Below are positions 38,156 to 48,414 of a DNA stretch of 64,000 bases, one piece after another (the first letter of the stretch is position 1; each line of letters begins with the position of its first letter). The notes below the pieces were generated by a model. It made no database searches. It saw only the letters and a program-made list of their open reading frames with translations, and was not told the origin of the DNA. Origin of the DNA: Zerene cesonia (lineage: Eukaryota; Arthropoda; Insecta; Lepidoptera; Pieridae); assembly GCF_012273895.1 (NCBI RefSeq), contig NC_052122.1, positions 496,001 through 560,000 on the forward strand, given 5' to 3'. The position numbers were made by a program, and so were the translations under genes.

Positions 38156-38288
38156 TATGAATGAGTTATTTTGAAAGAATAGAAAAAAATTGATCACGAG
38201 GCAGTTGCTACGGCTTGGCAAACAACGCGGGCTCGAATCCCGCCTAGTGATCAAATTTTTCTATTCTCCCAAAATTTCTCATTTATAA
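38156..38288. repeat. 133-bp palindromic element enclosing a tRNA-half-like core
   Basis: Arms at 38156-38202 and 38242-38288 are inverted repeats of about 46 bases with roughly 85% match, from TATGAATGAG/CTCATTTATA at the outside to GATCACGAGGC/GCCTAGTGATC inside. The core contains GCGGGCTCGAATCCCGC, a tRNA T-arm. CACGAG...CTAGTG adjacent to it pairs as an acceptor stem with one mismatch. Only 26 bases stand where the D and anticodon arms would be. A related copy lies at 2346-2415. It could be a MITE-like fold-back that captured a tRNA piece or a tRNA-derived repeat. Confidence 0.75.
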
Positions 38289-38313
38289 AGCTATAAAACT
38301 ATAAATTAAAAAT

Positions 38314-38470
38314 TCCTTTTAATATTATAAAAACAACTGTGTCCGCCTGTCTATTTGTATGTTTCTCTTATTCACGCCTAAACTACAGAAATGATTTGGA
38401 TTAAATTTGGTACTATTGTTTGTGACCCGACAAAGGACACAGGATAGTTTTTATCCTGAAAATCCCACTT
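38314..38470 (+). mobile_element. Helitron 5' part, family 2
   Basis: TCCTTTTAATATTATAAAAA at the start, then TTCACGCCTAAACTACAGAA and CACAGGATAGTTTTTATCCT. The 3' hairpin and CTAG are absent. Confidence 0.55.
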
Positions 38471-39035
38471 GAATTGAAATTTAAAGTAGTATTATAAACC
38501 AATACATAACTAGCCAGCGATGTGATTATGACATACCTGACGGTGACGTATTTGAAATGGAGGAAAAATAGACTGACGATAAATAGGTCTGGAACTAGAA
38601 TCTTCTCATAGTATATTATGAAAATATAAAATATAGAGGTTTAAAACTCAATATTGTATTAAAAATCGATATCTTTTTAAACCTTTAAAATACATTATAC
38701 TCAAAATAAATAAAAAAAACTTAGGACACGTAACAACGCGATGTTAATATTGTGAAATCATATCGCAAAGCATAATAAGCCACGTACGTGTCTTTCATAT
38801 TATAATTTTAATGGAATTGTAAAATAGTGGAAATCCATCGTTCTGTGATTACAGGCCTCACCTTTAGCACAAAGGTAATGAAATGAACTTATATGATTCA
38901 AACTATGAATAATACAGGCTATAATTTCTAGATTGTCTGTCTGCCCTAGAATGGGAGTATAATATGCAGGTTATTTATGGCAAAATCCATAGGCCTTTAT
39001 TGTTTTTAAGCTCAACATGCTTTAAATATGTGTGT
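38471..39035. other. Unique AT-rich sequence
   Basis: Nothing recognised. Confidence 0.45.
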
Positions 39036-39235
39036 GGTGGCTCCTTGGTGAGGACCTCGGATAAGCGAAATTCGGGTGTTCGAGACTAGACGATGTATTT
39101 GAGTAAAAGGTAGCCTATGTGTGATACCTGACCATAATCTTATAATAAGGATCTGCTGATTTTGAAAGAGCAACAAATATTCGTACATTCTTACACACGC
39201 GCGCTTATAATTAATATTATTAGCATATAGGCAAA
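39036..39235. mobile_element. SINE head fused to decayed Helitron debris
   Basis: TGGCTCCTTGGTGAGGACCT followed by GGGTGTTCGAGAC has spaced box A- and box B-like motifs of a tRNA SINE on the plus strand. It runs into a decayed minus-strand Helitron body (AAGAGCAACAAATATTCGTA, then ACACGCGCGCTTATAATTA). Confidence 0.45.
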
Positions 39236-40159
39236 AATATACTAGATTAATTTTATCCTATTGAATCATATCTGTTGGTTAAAATATATTATTTTAGTTT
39301 TTACGTTTTATGTGTTTATTACAATAGATTAAGTTACAAATATGATATGATATTTTGTATGCAGTTAATCACTCATTTCCTCAAAGGCTTGTTTAAATTA
39401 TACTTTTGGTGACATTATCGCCATCTTGAAGTTTGAATTAAAATAACCATATTTTAATGCATTTAGAAACATTCTAACATACAAATACATCATTGGATTC
39501 ACGGAAATATATATCCATACATGGTATTGCAACTTGATGGTCTAGATATATTTCCGATACGTTCAGCAGAAGTGCTTTAAATTAGTCGAGTAGGAGTTTA
39601 CTCAGTTAAAACGAAGGTAACTATAGTTGATACAGTTTGGGCGTAGAGGGTCGTCCCCACCTCGTACGGGGTAATTGTTCAATTAATTCACCGAAGAATG
39701 TAATCGAAATTATATTTGTGCTATTACATCTAGATTGTTCTTTCTCAATTTCGCAAACCACATCGGTTTAAGATCGGTTCGGATCGGTTTTAGGATAAAG
39801 AAAGAAAGGGGAAAACATCGGTCAGGAGCAGGGATCCTGTACGTGTAACTATAACGACAATACGTATTATAACGTACCTAACGTACGATACGTACACACT
39901 ATGCTCAAAACTAGCATAATACAGAATATTTATTTCCCTTTCCAGACTGATGCTATATAGCCTTTAGCCTTCCTCATTAAAGAGACTTTCCAGGACAAGA
40001 ATTTTAAAAACTAACCAATATCTCCTGAGATTAGCTTGTTCAAAGAAACTGTAACTTGTTAATATAAATGTTAAGTGACATACGTCTAACTCACAAGGGG
40101 AAACGATACATCATTATAATGTACTGTACAAATTATAAAATCGTCGAATTTATATCAGG
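39236..40159. other. Unique sequence with an ATCGGTT cluster
   Basis: ATCGGTT occurs at 39762, 39773 and 39783, spaced 11 and 10 bases apart. No gene. Confidence 0.45.
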
Positions 40160-40357
40160 CTAACTGCGCCCCGCGGTTTCACCCGCGCAAGTTCGTATCC
40201 CGTAGGAATATCGGAATATAAAGTTGCTTATGTGTTATTTCACTTGTCCAGATATCTACGTACCAAATTTCATTGCGATCGGTTCAGTAGTTTTTACGTG
40301 AAAGAGTAACAAACATACACATACTCGCAAACTTTCGCGTTTATAATATTAGTAGGA
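40160..40357 (-). mobile_element. Non-autonomous Helitron, family 1
   Basis: The body and hairpin (CCCCGCGGTTTCACCCGCG) are intact. The minus-strand 3' end is TTAG instead of CTAG. The 5' end reads TCCTACTAATATTATAAACG. Confidence 0.88.
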
Positions 40358-40456
40358 TACTGACAATAGTATTACCTCAAATCATACGAGACTATATTAT
40401 GTAACATAGTTTATGTATGTAAGTACTTAATTCACATTTGTATACATAGTTTTAAA

Positions 40457-40620
40457 TCCTACTAATGTTGTAAACGCGAAAGTTTGTAAGCATGGATGTA
40501 TGGATGTTTATTACTCTTTCACGCGAAAACAGCTTTTCGTATCGGTATGAAATTTGGCGTAGACATCCTACTTATATTATAAATGCGAAAGTTTGTGAGG
40601 ATGTGTGTATGTGTGATATT
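40457..40620 (+). mobile_element. Two tandem truncated Helitron 5' ends
   Basis: TCCTACTAATGTTGTAAACG starts at 40457 and runs about 109 bp through the CGCGAAAACAG and ATGAAATTTGG sections. A second 5' end, TCCTACTTATATTATAAATG, begins at 40566 and stops after about 50 bp at GTGTGTATGTGTGAT. Neither has a hairpin or CTAG. Confidence 0.8.
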
Positions 40621-40827
40621 AATTTGTAATTTAAACATTTTACAAACTTAATTTGTTATAACGTTGTAAAGATATTAAGACGGATCACAAAATAAATTTG
40701 AAACTCACTGCACTGCAGAAGTCCAAAGAGTTTGTAATTAAATCAAATACATACACGTTGTTAATTGAATTTCTATATAAATTTCATTTTGTAGGAAATG
40801 TTTATCAAGGGATTCTAGTAAAATTAC

Positions 40828-41035
40828 TGGTTGCTGCCCCAAGCATCGTTCGCGTGGTTAAAATAAATTGACATGGTTCAAGCCTTCTTTCCGTATTTCA
40901 TTCCCTAGAGGGTAGAATTTATTAAAATCCTTTCTTAGACTATGCCTGCATCATAGTAGACATCTGCATGCGAAGTTTATCCCTATCGATACAGTAGTTA
41001 AAGATGTGCGTTGATAGATCAGTTAGTCATTCACT
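40828..41035 (-). mobile_element. Decayed transposon fragment
   Basis: GGTTGCTGCCCCAAGCATCG with a GTTCGCGTGG hairpin remnant, then AGACATCTGCATGCGAAGTT and GATAGATCAGTTAGTCATTC, resemble a reversed lepidopteran non-autonomous element. Ends are not exact. Confidence 0.45.
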
Positions 41036-41040
41036 AACCT

Positions 41041-41223
41041 TTGCATATACGTTACCGCGGCTTCGCAAGCATTAAATTCGGAGTAGTTTAATAGATGTTG
41101 AATCACTCTATCAATAAAAAAAACCCCATCTAAATACGTTGTGTAGATTTACGGATCTAAACATACATACATACATAGGGACAGTCGCGGGAAGCGACTA
41201 TATACTATGTAGTTAAGATAACA
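41041..41223 (+). mobile_element. Non-LTR (RTE-like) 3' end fragment
   Basis: ACCGCGGCTTCGCAAGCATT, TTGAATCACTCTATCAATAA, a (CATA)n run and the terminal GGGAAGCGACTATATACTAT with GTAG match the order seen at 34984. The 3' end is preserved and the coding part is absent. Confidence 0.5.
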
Positions 41224-41796
41224 TCTTTTGCTATTGACTATTGTGCTCATTAAATTATAGAAATCTTTATTGCAATATGGTATTAAGTACATAGAAATGA
41301 ATACGTCTGCAATAAATAATACCATTGACTTTGAACGAGCATTTATAAGGAGATTACATATGCATCTTCTTGATATGAAATGAGCGCCATATAATCATAA
41401 AACCTTTTGTAAATAAAGAAAATAAATTGAGATTAAAACTCATTATTATTATTAAAAAATCTCCTCACTAAATACTCTCATCTCTGTTCATGCGTAGCAC
41501 AATGAAATGTACATTCATAGCGAACACATTCGACAAATCCGCATTGTAACATGAAAACAATATGAATCATCGCTAGGGAACACTCGTATAATACGTATGA
41601 GAAGACTACCCAATACGTACTGCGTAATATGCGCAGCGTATTGAAGTACCAACGGACTTTTGTTTGAAACAGATTTTTTGTGTTTTGGAGTCAGTATTAA
41701 ACAAAGGTAAGAACAAATACTGGATTACAATCAACTCTTGCTCGATCGTCAGCTTTAGCAGCATTAATTTTAAATAAGATGTTATATTTTTCTCTG
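41224..41796. other. Unique AT-rich sequence
   Basis: Nothing recognised. Confidence 0.45.
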
Positions 41797-41990
41797 TCAC
41801 AGCGGGCTACCAGGCGAGCTGGTAAGTCACCTGACGGTAAGCGACCAACACCACCCATAAACATTTGCTGAATCTAGAGGCTCTGCAAATCTGATGCCTG
41901 CTTTTAAAAATCAACGAATAAAGACAAAATTAAAAAATAAATGAAGAAAGAAAGCGAGGAAGAGGATACGGATCTCTGGCTCCCTCATCA
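41797..41990 (-). mobile_element. SINE-like family B, decayed copy
   Basis: GTCACAGCGGGCTACCAGGC, GGTAAGCGACCAACACCACC and CATAAACATTTGC, then GGCTCCCTCATCACAGG, follow the order of the fuller minus-strand copy at 50503-50823. Confidence 0.6.
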
Positions 41991-42464
41991 CAGGGATTTC
42001 CAGACTAATGATCAATTTTAATGGTAAAATAATAGTTACAATCGGTCTAGTAATTTGTGAGATAAACTGTAACACTTGATATATTGTAACCTAAAAGGTC
42101 ACAATATATTTTTAAAGTAGTTTCTATTTAGATTAGCGTAATATTATGTGTAAATTTTTATCCGTATGCTACCCGCTTGCAGCGCGTGCCGAAGCAAATA
42201 GCAAGCAAAGTTTTACATAGGAACAGCGATAATAGCATCTTAATAATGTCGACATAGATATTACATACGTGTTGATATGTTCATCGTAATATTATGTGTT
42301 CCTCAGCATATTGAAATACTCTCACAAACTACAACACTAGCTGATACACTATACCTAATAGTTCTGGAAGATTCACCATTTGTAGAACATGTAATAAGAC
42401 CTCTTGTGCATAACAACCCAATTTTAGGTAGTAGGTAGTTAAACAATTCTCTAGTTATTCGAAA
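41991..42464. other. Unique AT-rich sequence
   Basis: Nothing recognised. Confidence 0.4.
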
Positions 42465-42608
42465 CTATATTTTCGCCTGCGGCTCCGTTCGTATGGTCGG
42501 TGGAAAAAATAAACAATTCCTGGGTTCTACCTTGCTCCTCTTGTCGAAGGATTTCCAGGATAATAACTATCCTTTGCCCTTTCTCGGGTCTCAAACAATA
42601 TCTAAATA
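42465..42608 (-). mobile_element. Helitron 3' half, family 2
   Basis: CTATATTTTCGCCTGCGGCT is a reversed hairpin end with CTAG mutated to CTAT. GGATTTCCAGGATAATAACT and CCTTTGCCCTTTCTCGG are typical of the family body. Confidence 0.6.
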
Positions 42609-42617
42609 TATTATATA

Positions 42618-42785
42618 ATTGAAAGGTGACTGACTGACACAGATCTATCAACGAACAGCCCAAACCACTGGACGGATCTGGCTGAAATTTGTCATGCAGA
42701 TAGATGTTATGACTTAGGCATCCGCTAAGAACGAAATATCAAAATTTATTAAGACCGAGCGGGTGAAGCTGCGCGAAAAAGAGAA
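42618..42785 (+). mobile_element. Dispersed element with Helitron-like end
   Basis: GAAAGGTGACTGACTGACAC, CAAACCACTGGACGGATCTG, GGCATCCGCTAAGAACG and GAGCGGGTGAAGCTGCGCG give the order of a common lepidopteran repeat whose complete copies end in a CG-rich hairpin and CTAG. Here the terminal CTAG is lost. Confidence 0.5.
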
Positions 42786-43373
42786 AAACAGACTGAATTT
42801 CATTTGCATCTACAAAATAGAGGGGAACGTATTTGTATCTAATGTTATCATAAAATCTCTTCGTTAAATCAGACTGTTTTGGAAATATTCTAGAGTAGAA
42901 CTTATAGAGGGTACTATGTCGGCAAAACTTTATCACATATGAAATAATTACTGCACTTTGTAATTCTATTTTAAATGACGGTCCACCTCGGCTTCGCCTG
43001 TGGTACAGACTACAGATATGTAATAATAATAATTAATGGCATTCAGGGATCACGCAACAAGTTCAAAAAATATTAGAATTTTTTAAATCGGTAAAGTAAT
43101 GCCTGAGATAAGCGTGATATATTACTAAACATGCAAAAAACAAACTGTTAATAGCATTATTATTTCGTTTATTAGTTTTATAAATAAAAAATTTTAATAA
43201 GCCTACAATTAATAAAGTTTTACAAGAAAATCGACGTCAACTATATTATTAGTTTCCATGTGAATTATACGAAATGACCGAAACTAATTCAAACTAAAAT
43301 TTACATTTTTAATAGTTGTATATTACGACATTACCTATATGCCTGGGAGAAGACACCTGTTTTTTCACAGAGT
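42786..43373. other. Unique AT-rich sequence
   Basis: A Helitron 3' end remnant (CCTCGGCTTCGCCTGTGGTA, minus strand) occurs at about 42986-43006. Nothing else recognised. Confidence 0.45.
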
Positions 43374-43675
43374 ATTTTTTTTTATTTTTTTTTTATGGCA
43401 GAGCAAGCAAAGGAGCAGGTGGGCCACCTGATGTTAAGTGGTCACCACCGCCCATAAACACTTGCAACACTAGAGTTACAAGTGCTTTGCCGGCCTTTCA
43501 AGGACATATACGCTCTTTTCTTGAAGGCCACAATGTCGTAATTGTTCGGGAACACCGTAGCTGGTAAATCGTTCCAAAGCTTCACCGTACGCGGAAAGAA
43601 GTAGCGGGTGAAGCGTACGGTGGTGGACCGCCAACCATCCAGATGGTATGACCCAAAACTAAAACTTACAAGCAC
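43374..43675 (-). mobile_element. Jockey/CR1-like retrotransposon 3' end
   Basis: The minus strand carries an ORF2 C-terminus, a short 3' untranslated segment (from ACTTAACATCAGGTGGCCC), and an A-rich tail (T-rich at 43374-43393). The element is severely 5'-truncated. A Helitron (43689) lies just beyond the truncation point. Its 3' tail resembles that of SINE-like family B. Confidence 0.85.
43442..43675 (-). pseudogene. ORF2 C-terminal fragment of a non-LTR retrotransposon
   Basis: An open frame of 77 codons ends at a natural stop. Recognisable segments are YHLDGWRSTTVRFTRYFFPR, TVKLWNDLPATVFPNNYDIV and AFKKRAYMSLKGRQ, the hallmark C-terminal tail of lepidopteran Jockey/CR1-like ORF2 proteins. 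The endonuclease and reverse transcriptase domains are missing, so it has no activity. It is the best-preserved protein-like sequence in the window. Confidence 0.85.
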
Positions 43676-43688
43676 TGTACCAACAGAA

Positions 43689-43888
43689 TCCTAATAATAT
43701 TATAAATGCGAAAATTTGTAAGGATGTGTGTGTGTTTCTTGCTCTTTCAAGCAAAAACTACTGAACCGATTGCAATGAAATTTAGTACGTAGACAGCTGG
43801 ACAACTGGAATAAAATATAGGCAACTTTTTATCCCGATATTCTTACGGGATACGGTAATACGCGGGTGAAACCGCGGGGCGCAGCTAG
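43689..43888 (+). mobile_element. Complete non-autonomous Helitron, family 1
   Basis: TCCTAATAATATTATAAATG start, hairpin CGCGGGTGAAACCGCG, and GGGGCGCAGCTAG before T. 200 bp, near consensus. Confidence 0.92.
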
Positions 43889-44552
43889 TCCTTATATAAA
43901 ACACAAGCTACGTACTCGGAAAAAAGCAATCCAATATAGAGGCAATGTCTGTAGTATTTAGCATGATGTACAAAATAAACTCACATTCACATCGTCACAT
44001 TATTCGAATTCTTTAAGAACGTTTTCCTTTGTTAAATTAAAAAGTATCACTATTTCAAATAACTCAAGGAGCCGAGAAGATATTCCCGTTATTCTTTTCA
44101 ATTCGAATAAAATGCAAGCAATGTAATTATTTGTATTTTTTCAATCTATACACAAAATAAAACTCAGGTAACCTAGCAACGAATACAAATCGCCTTATAA
44201 CATTCTCAAGGTTGAAAGCAACTGTAAGTATCAAACTGAAACGATCGAATTCTCATTGGGTATCTTTTTCCAATCATTGTACCCTATTGTTATATTCCGT
44301 ACAAGTCTAAACAACTCAGAGCTTGTTACTGTAATTAAAGATTTAAAAGCTCACATGTGTTGTTTATAAAGAAAACGTTTTTTTTTTATGTTTTTGCGTC
44401 GTGTTTGTCAGAGAGCACTCGCGGAAAACAGAATCGGAGATTGGAAATTGTCGTGCTTTATTTGAACGTCAATATTGCCACTTTCTTGTAGGTACTCTTT
44501 CTTATTACTATCTTAATAAATATACTTTTACAATTTATTCTGTTATACGTTA
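43889..44552. other. Unique AT-rich sequence
   Basis: Nothing recognised. Confidence 0.45.
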
Positions 44553-44630
44553 CGGCCAGTGGTGTAGCTATCATAGGGCCAGGTGGCGCAGTGCACCAGG
44601 GCCCCGGAGCTCAGGGGGCCCTCTAACCTC
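44553..44630 (+). repeat. GC-rich dispersed repeat fragment
   Basis: GCCAGTGGTGTAGCTATCAT, AGGGCCAGGTGGCG, ACCAGGGCCCCGGAGCTCAG and GGGGCCCTCTAA form a GC-rich island abutting a Helitron. The CAGTGG(C/T)GTAGCTA opening is seen at the ends of dispersed arthropod repeats, but I cannot assign a superfamily. Confidence 0.45.
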
Positions 44631-44639
44631 AGCTTTGAA

Positions 44640-44842
44640 CTCCGCGTGGAATTCGGTTATATCGCTTTCATCTCCCAATTTCAACTCCTTCTACCATTTT
44701 TTCGCGATAAAAATTATCCTATGTCCTTTCCCAAGTTCTAACTTCATACCAAATTACAAAAAAATTGGTTCAGTGGTTTAGGCGTGAAAGCGTAACAGAC
44801 AGACAGACAGAGATACTTTCGCATTTATAATATTAGTAGGGA
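44640..44842 (-). mobile_element. Helitron, family 2, 5' part
   Basis: The minus-strand 5' end is intact (TCCCTACTAATATTATAAAT) and includes a (CAGA)n microsatellite. The body has AATTGGTTCAGTGGTTTAGG and AAAAATTATCCTATGTCC. The 3' hairpin is replaced by the GC-rich fragment to the left. Confidence 0.75.
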
Positions 44843-45212
44843 TTTAATACGAAGATAATTATTTAGCAGTTCTAAGTTATAATCAAACAAACTGCTATTA
44901 ACGTAACCATTTACACGTTCCACGTGATAGCATTATAAACAAGGTACGCACTAAATTATGCAATTATAATCTTGTTTCAAGTGTAATGCCTGCCTTATGA
45001 AACGCGTGACGAAGGTTTAGGCTCCCAAGGTTTGCATTCCAATGGAGGCGGCGTAATATCTTGGGGCACGACACTCCTCAATACTGTTTATCAACTATCG
45101 ATTTTCCTTCAGTAACATGGGTACTTACATATAGGGGATGTTCTTCTTAACCGTGTTACCTTGTTACTTGATCTTTTTATTACTGACACGGGTTAAGCAA
45201 CTTTATGATTTA
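44843..45212. other. Unique AT-rich sequence
   Basis: Nothing recognised. Confidence 0.45.
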
Positions 45213-45427
45213 CAAGCTGCGCCCCGCGGTTTCACCCGCGTTAGTCCGTATCCCGTGGGAATATTGGGATAAAAAACCTTATGTTATTTCATTCCTTGCC
45301 TATATGTTATTCCAGTTGTCCAGCTGTCTACGTACCAAATTTAATTGCTATCGGGTCAGTAGGTTTTGCGAGAAAGAGCAGCAAACACACACACATCGTT
45401 ACAATTTTTCGCATTTATAATATCAGT
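45213..45427 (-). mobile_element. Helitron, family 1, with tandem insert and microsatellite end
   Basis: CAAGCTGCGCCCCGCGGTTT (CTAG mutated) starts the reversed copy. A CCTTATGTTATT segment is partly duplicated (45280-45312). The 5' end, normally TCCTACTAATATT, has become a (GAT)n run at 45427-45439. Confidence 0.85.
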
Positions 45428-46082
45428 GATGATGATGATTTGTGTCTTTATGATGAGCGGTATAGCTGTTCTCCTTAACATTTATTATAATATATTGTAA
45501 ACATTTTTAAGAGCTTCGTACCCAAAGTGTAAAACGGAACCGTAATACTAAGACATCAATGTGCATTCTAGTTATCTATGTCCCATCCATCCATCTGTGA
45601 CCAGGATGCATCTCATGAATCGAGATATTTTGGCATTTGAAATTGTCAACTTACGCACATAACCAACTTTCGGTAGCTGGTTATATGGCAAGTAAAATTA
45701 TGTCTTTAAAGCGTTAGCAAAGTAACTAGGTGCAAAACTAATAAAAAGGGAGGAAAAGACATGTTAAAAAAACGAAATATAATGTATTGTAACTAATTCA
45801 TGAATTATTTGGTTATCCCAGTCTGATTACTTAAAGTCTAGTTAAATAAGTTAAATGTTGTTTGTTGTTATATCGAAGTTAGTTGGTCAAGGGATTGAAT
45901 TTGACATTTTATTATAACATAAACGTCCGATCGCCGAATTCCATCTAAGTTTGCGCAAGTTTGCTGCAATGGTAGCAAAATGGGAACTCTTGTTATAACG
46001 GCATGTAACGGAGGTAGATGGAATAGAGTTTGTCTTCTGTTAATGAGTTTTGGATAGTCGTGTTATGAGACCGTCTTCTTGG
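45428..46082. other. Unique AT-rich sequence
   Basis: Nothing recognised beyond the (GAT)n run at the left edge. Confidence 0.45.
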
Positions 46083-46268
46083 TAAACTAGTTAACGCGTG
46101 AGCGTAGAACTGAGGGTCCTGAGTTTGATTTGCGGTGGGAAATCACAAAAAAAACTGCCAGTCTGGTAGAACACAGAAGTCTGATCATCTGCTCGGGCTC
46201 TAAAAATCGGGCAGTGAGACATTCATTAAATGTACCCCGTATCTTACAAGGGGAGACGCAATGTCGGA
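46083..46268 (+). mobile_element. tRNA-headed SINE (Metulj-like), diverged
   Basis: TTAACGCGTGAGCGTAGAAC with a degraded box B (GAGTTTGATTTGC), then AACACAGAAGTCTGATCATC, AAAAATCGGGCAGTGAGACA and CCCCGTATCTTACAAGGGG. The first bases of the head are missing. Confidence 0.8.
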
Positions 46269-46295
46269 TATATGATCGTTGAATACTATATAATA

Positions 46296-46475
46296 CTAGC
46301 TGCACCCGGCAAACGCTGTTCTGCCTTACTCTGATCGTTTAGAGATATGAAAAATAGATGTTAGCCGATTCTCAAACATACCCGATATGCACACAAAATT
46401 TCATAAGAATCGGTCAAGCCGTTTCGGAGGAGTATGGCAACGAAAACTGTGACACGAGAATTTTATATATTAGAT
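46296..46475 (+). mobile_element. Dispersed element, non-LTR-like 3' end
   Basis: CTAGCTGCACCCGGCAAACG, then AATTTCATAAGAATCGGTCA and GTGACACGAGAATTTTATAT with ATTAGAT, match a widespread arthropod repeat that I associate with RTE-like 3' ends. It follows a SINE and precedes a Helitron end fragment. Confidence 0.5.
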
Positions 46476-46509
46476 ATGTTCCACAGGCGAAGCCGAGACG
46501 GACAGCAAG
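46476..46509 (+). mobile_element. Helitron 3' terminus only
   Basis: CCACAGGCGAAGCCGAGACG and GACAGCAAGT correspond to the ending of the element at 59929-60100 (CACAGGCGAAGTCGGGGCGG, ACCGCTAGT). Confidence 0.5.
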
Positions 46510-47453
46510 TATAGTATTCATGTACTACTATATCTAATGAACGTATCTTTATTTATTGCGTATTGTGACAATATTTATTATGACGATGGAATTGATTGGA
46601 ATTGATTAATAATATAAATTTTAGTCCAAATTCACTGCATATTGAAATAACCAATTAAACTGGTATTATGTTACTTGTATTACTGGTATATTCGTGATTT
46701 CAATAGAAAATAGTCACAAGTAGCTAGAAAATATAGATAAATCCATTTCAGAATTATAGTACTTAGTATGTAAACAATTCTTAAATTTAGTGATAGTTTT
46801 TAATTAATTTTGGTGACAGCTAATATTATGAATATTAAAATTTCTTTTAAGGGAAGATAGAACTACTTCCAAACGAAACTGTAAAAACAATTTTTCAAAT
46901 TGAAAGCACTTTAATCACGAACCTTAACATACGTTCTTCGTTTTTGTCAGTCATAATGAACCATGTATATACGTACGTTTAGGATATAAAACGTTTGGCT
47001 GGTTTAATATATGAAAAAGTGTTTATTTGCTTCCACACAGGTCTTACATTTTAACCGTAAGTCTAATTACGCTTTGAACTATTTCAACACGGCGTATGCT
47101 TTTGCAAAAGAATTCAAATTGAAAAGAATGTAACAGAGCTATTACAATTTCTTCTTTATTCCTTGTGTTACAGTTTTTGTCTGCCTGAATACCATTTAAA
47201 ATTGCGTATTAATTATTATTGAATACCTCGTTATGTACCAAGTTTGTGCGTAACCTTACATGATATATTGAAAAGTAAAACATCGATTAATTGCTGTACA
47301 AAAGACAAAGTCTATTGCAGTTTTTTCATTAGGTTAAATGAGTAAAATAAGGCGTTATCTTTTAATTTGTAAATGCAACTTGAAGATGACTTTGTAAACC
47401 TCCCACACTGTCTATCGGATGTCTGCCAGACTGTCAAATTCATGTAGACTTGA
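46510..47453. other. Unique AT-rich sequence
   Basis: A GGAATTGATT tandem pair occurs near 46587. Nothing else recognised. Confidence 0.45.
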
Positions 47454-47700
47454 CATTGCAATTCAGAACTAGGGCATAGAAGATTAGTTAGAGAGAGATT
47501 TAGCAAGAGGCTTTTTTTGTTAATGTCGATAAAGGAGCTGGCCGTCCTACCACCGTCCATGATCATGAGGCCTTACGCTTCTACAAATGGTCGTGAGTTT
47601 AAAAAGCATAGGTTTGTATGGAAAAAAAGAATTGAAAGAGGAATAAAGGAAAGCTAGGGAAAGAGCAAGGAAGGGGAAGGATACTGGTCTAAGATTAAAA
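47454..47700 (+). other. Open GC-richer block, unclassified
   Basis: A plus-strand frame stays open for about 67 codons (ATG at 47523 gives 44 codons, with KELAVLPPSMIMRPYASTNG near the start). It runs into a purine-rich AGGAATAAAGGAAAGC stretch like the middle of SINE-like family B. It may be an unrecognised repeat rather than a gene. Confidence 0.25.
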
Positions 47701-48214
47701 CTAACATAAAACTGGATGCACTGGAACTTTGCTTAAAGCTACGTTTCCATTATATTATATGTTAGTGCACAATGTAACCTTAGGCTGGCGTGTAATCGTA
47801 TCGACCTATCAGACATCTACATTTTACCTACAAGGTTCCTTCGCTGGTAATTTACGGTAGTTAAGATTAAACACTCGCGTTTTGTAGATAATTTAAAACG
47901 ATAATTATTTATACAAGAATGTTATATGAAATTGAATGATATGACAAGTTCAAAAAGTAATAGTTAAATATTCATCGTCATGAACCCATGTATATGTTAA
48001 AAATATGGGAACACTGGCGGGAGAGTTCAGGTCACAATTCAACAAGCCTTCCAAGTGCGAGTTGGGAGATATACTAATTTGTTCAAATTTTGATTCGTGA
48101 ACATGCCGGTTTCCCTTTGTGATTTCATTCACAGATTCGTTTTTAGTATGTCTGTCTATTACCATTTTCACCTTTCATTTGCCGATATTTTGTAAAACTT
48201 AAACTTATGTTATA
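47701..48214. other. Unique AT-rich sequence
   Basis: Nothing recognised. Confidence 0.45.
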
Positions 48215-48414
48215 TTAGCTGCGCCACGCGGTTTCACCCGAGTAAGTCCGTATCCCGTAGGAATATCGGGATAAAAAGTTTCCTATGTGTTATTCCAGTT
48301 GTCCAGCTGTCTATGTACCAAATTTTATTGCAATCGGTTCAGTAGTTTTTGCATGAAAGAGCAACAAACACACACACATCCTTACAAACTTTCGCATTTA
48401 TAATATTAGTAGGA
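48215..48414 (-). mobile_element. Complete non-autonomous Helitron, family 1
   Basis: TTAGCTGCGCCACGCGGTTT at the left (CTAG to TTAG) and a perfect TCCTACTAATATTATAAATG 5' end on the minus strand. 200 bp, with a (CA)n tract inside as in its relatives. Confidence 0.9.

Noticed and set aside
38190..38252. Functional tRNA gene at the 38.2 kb T-arm
   Set aside because: Only 57 bases from acceptor to acceptor, with no D arm or anticodon arm possible.
44401..44781. 126-codon plus-strand ORF
   Set aside because: It runs through a GC-rich repeat fragment and into a minus-strand Helitron, so it is a chance opening.
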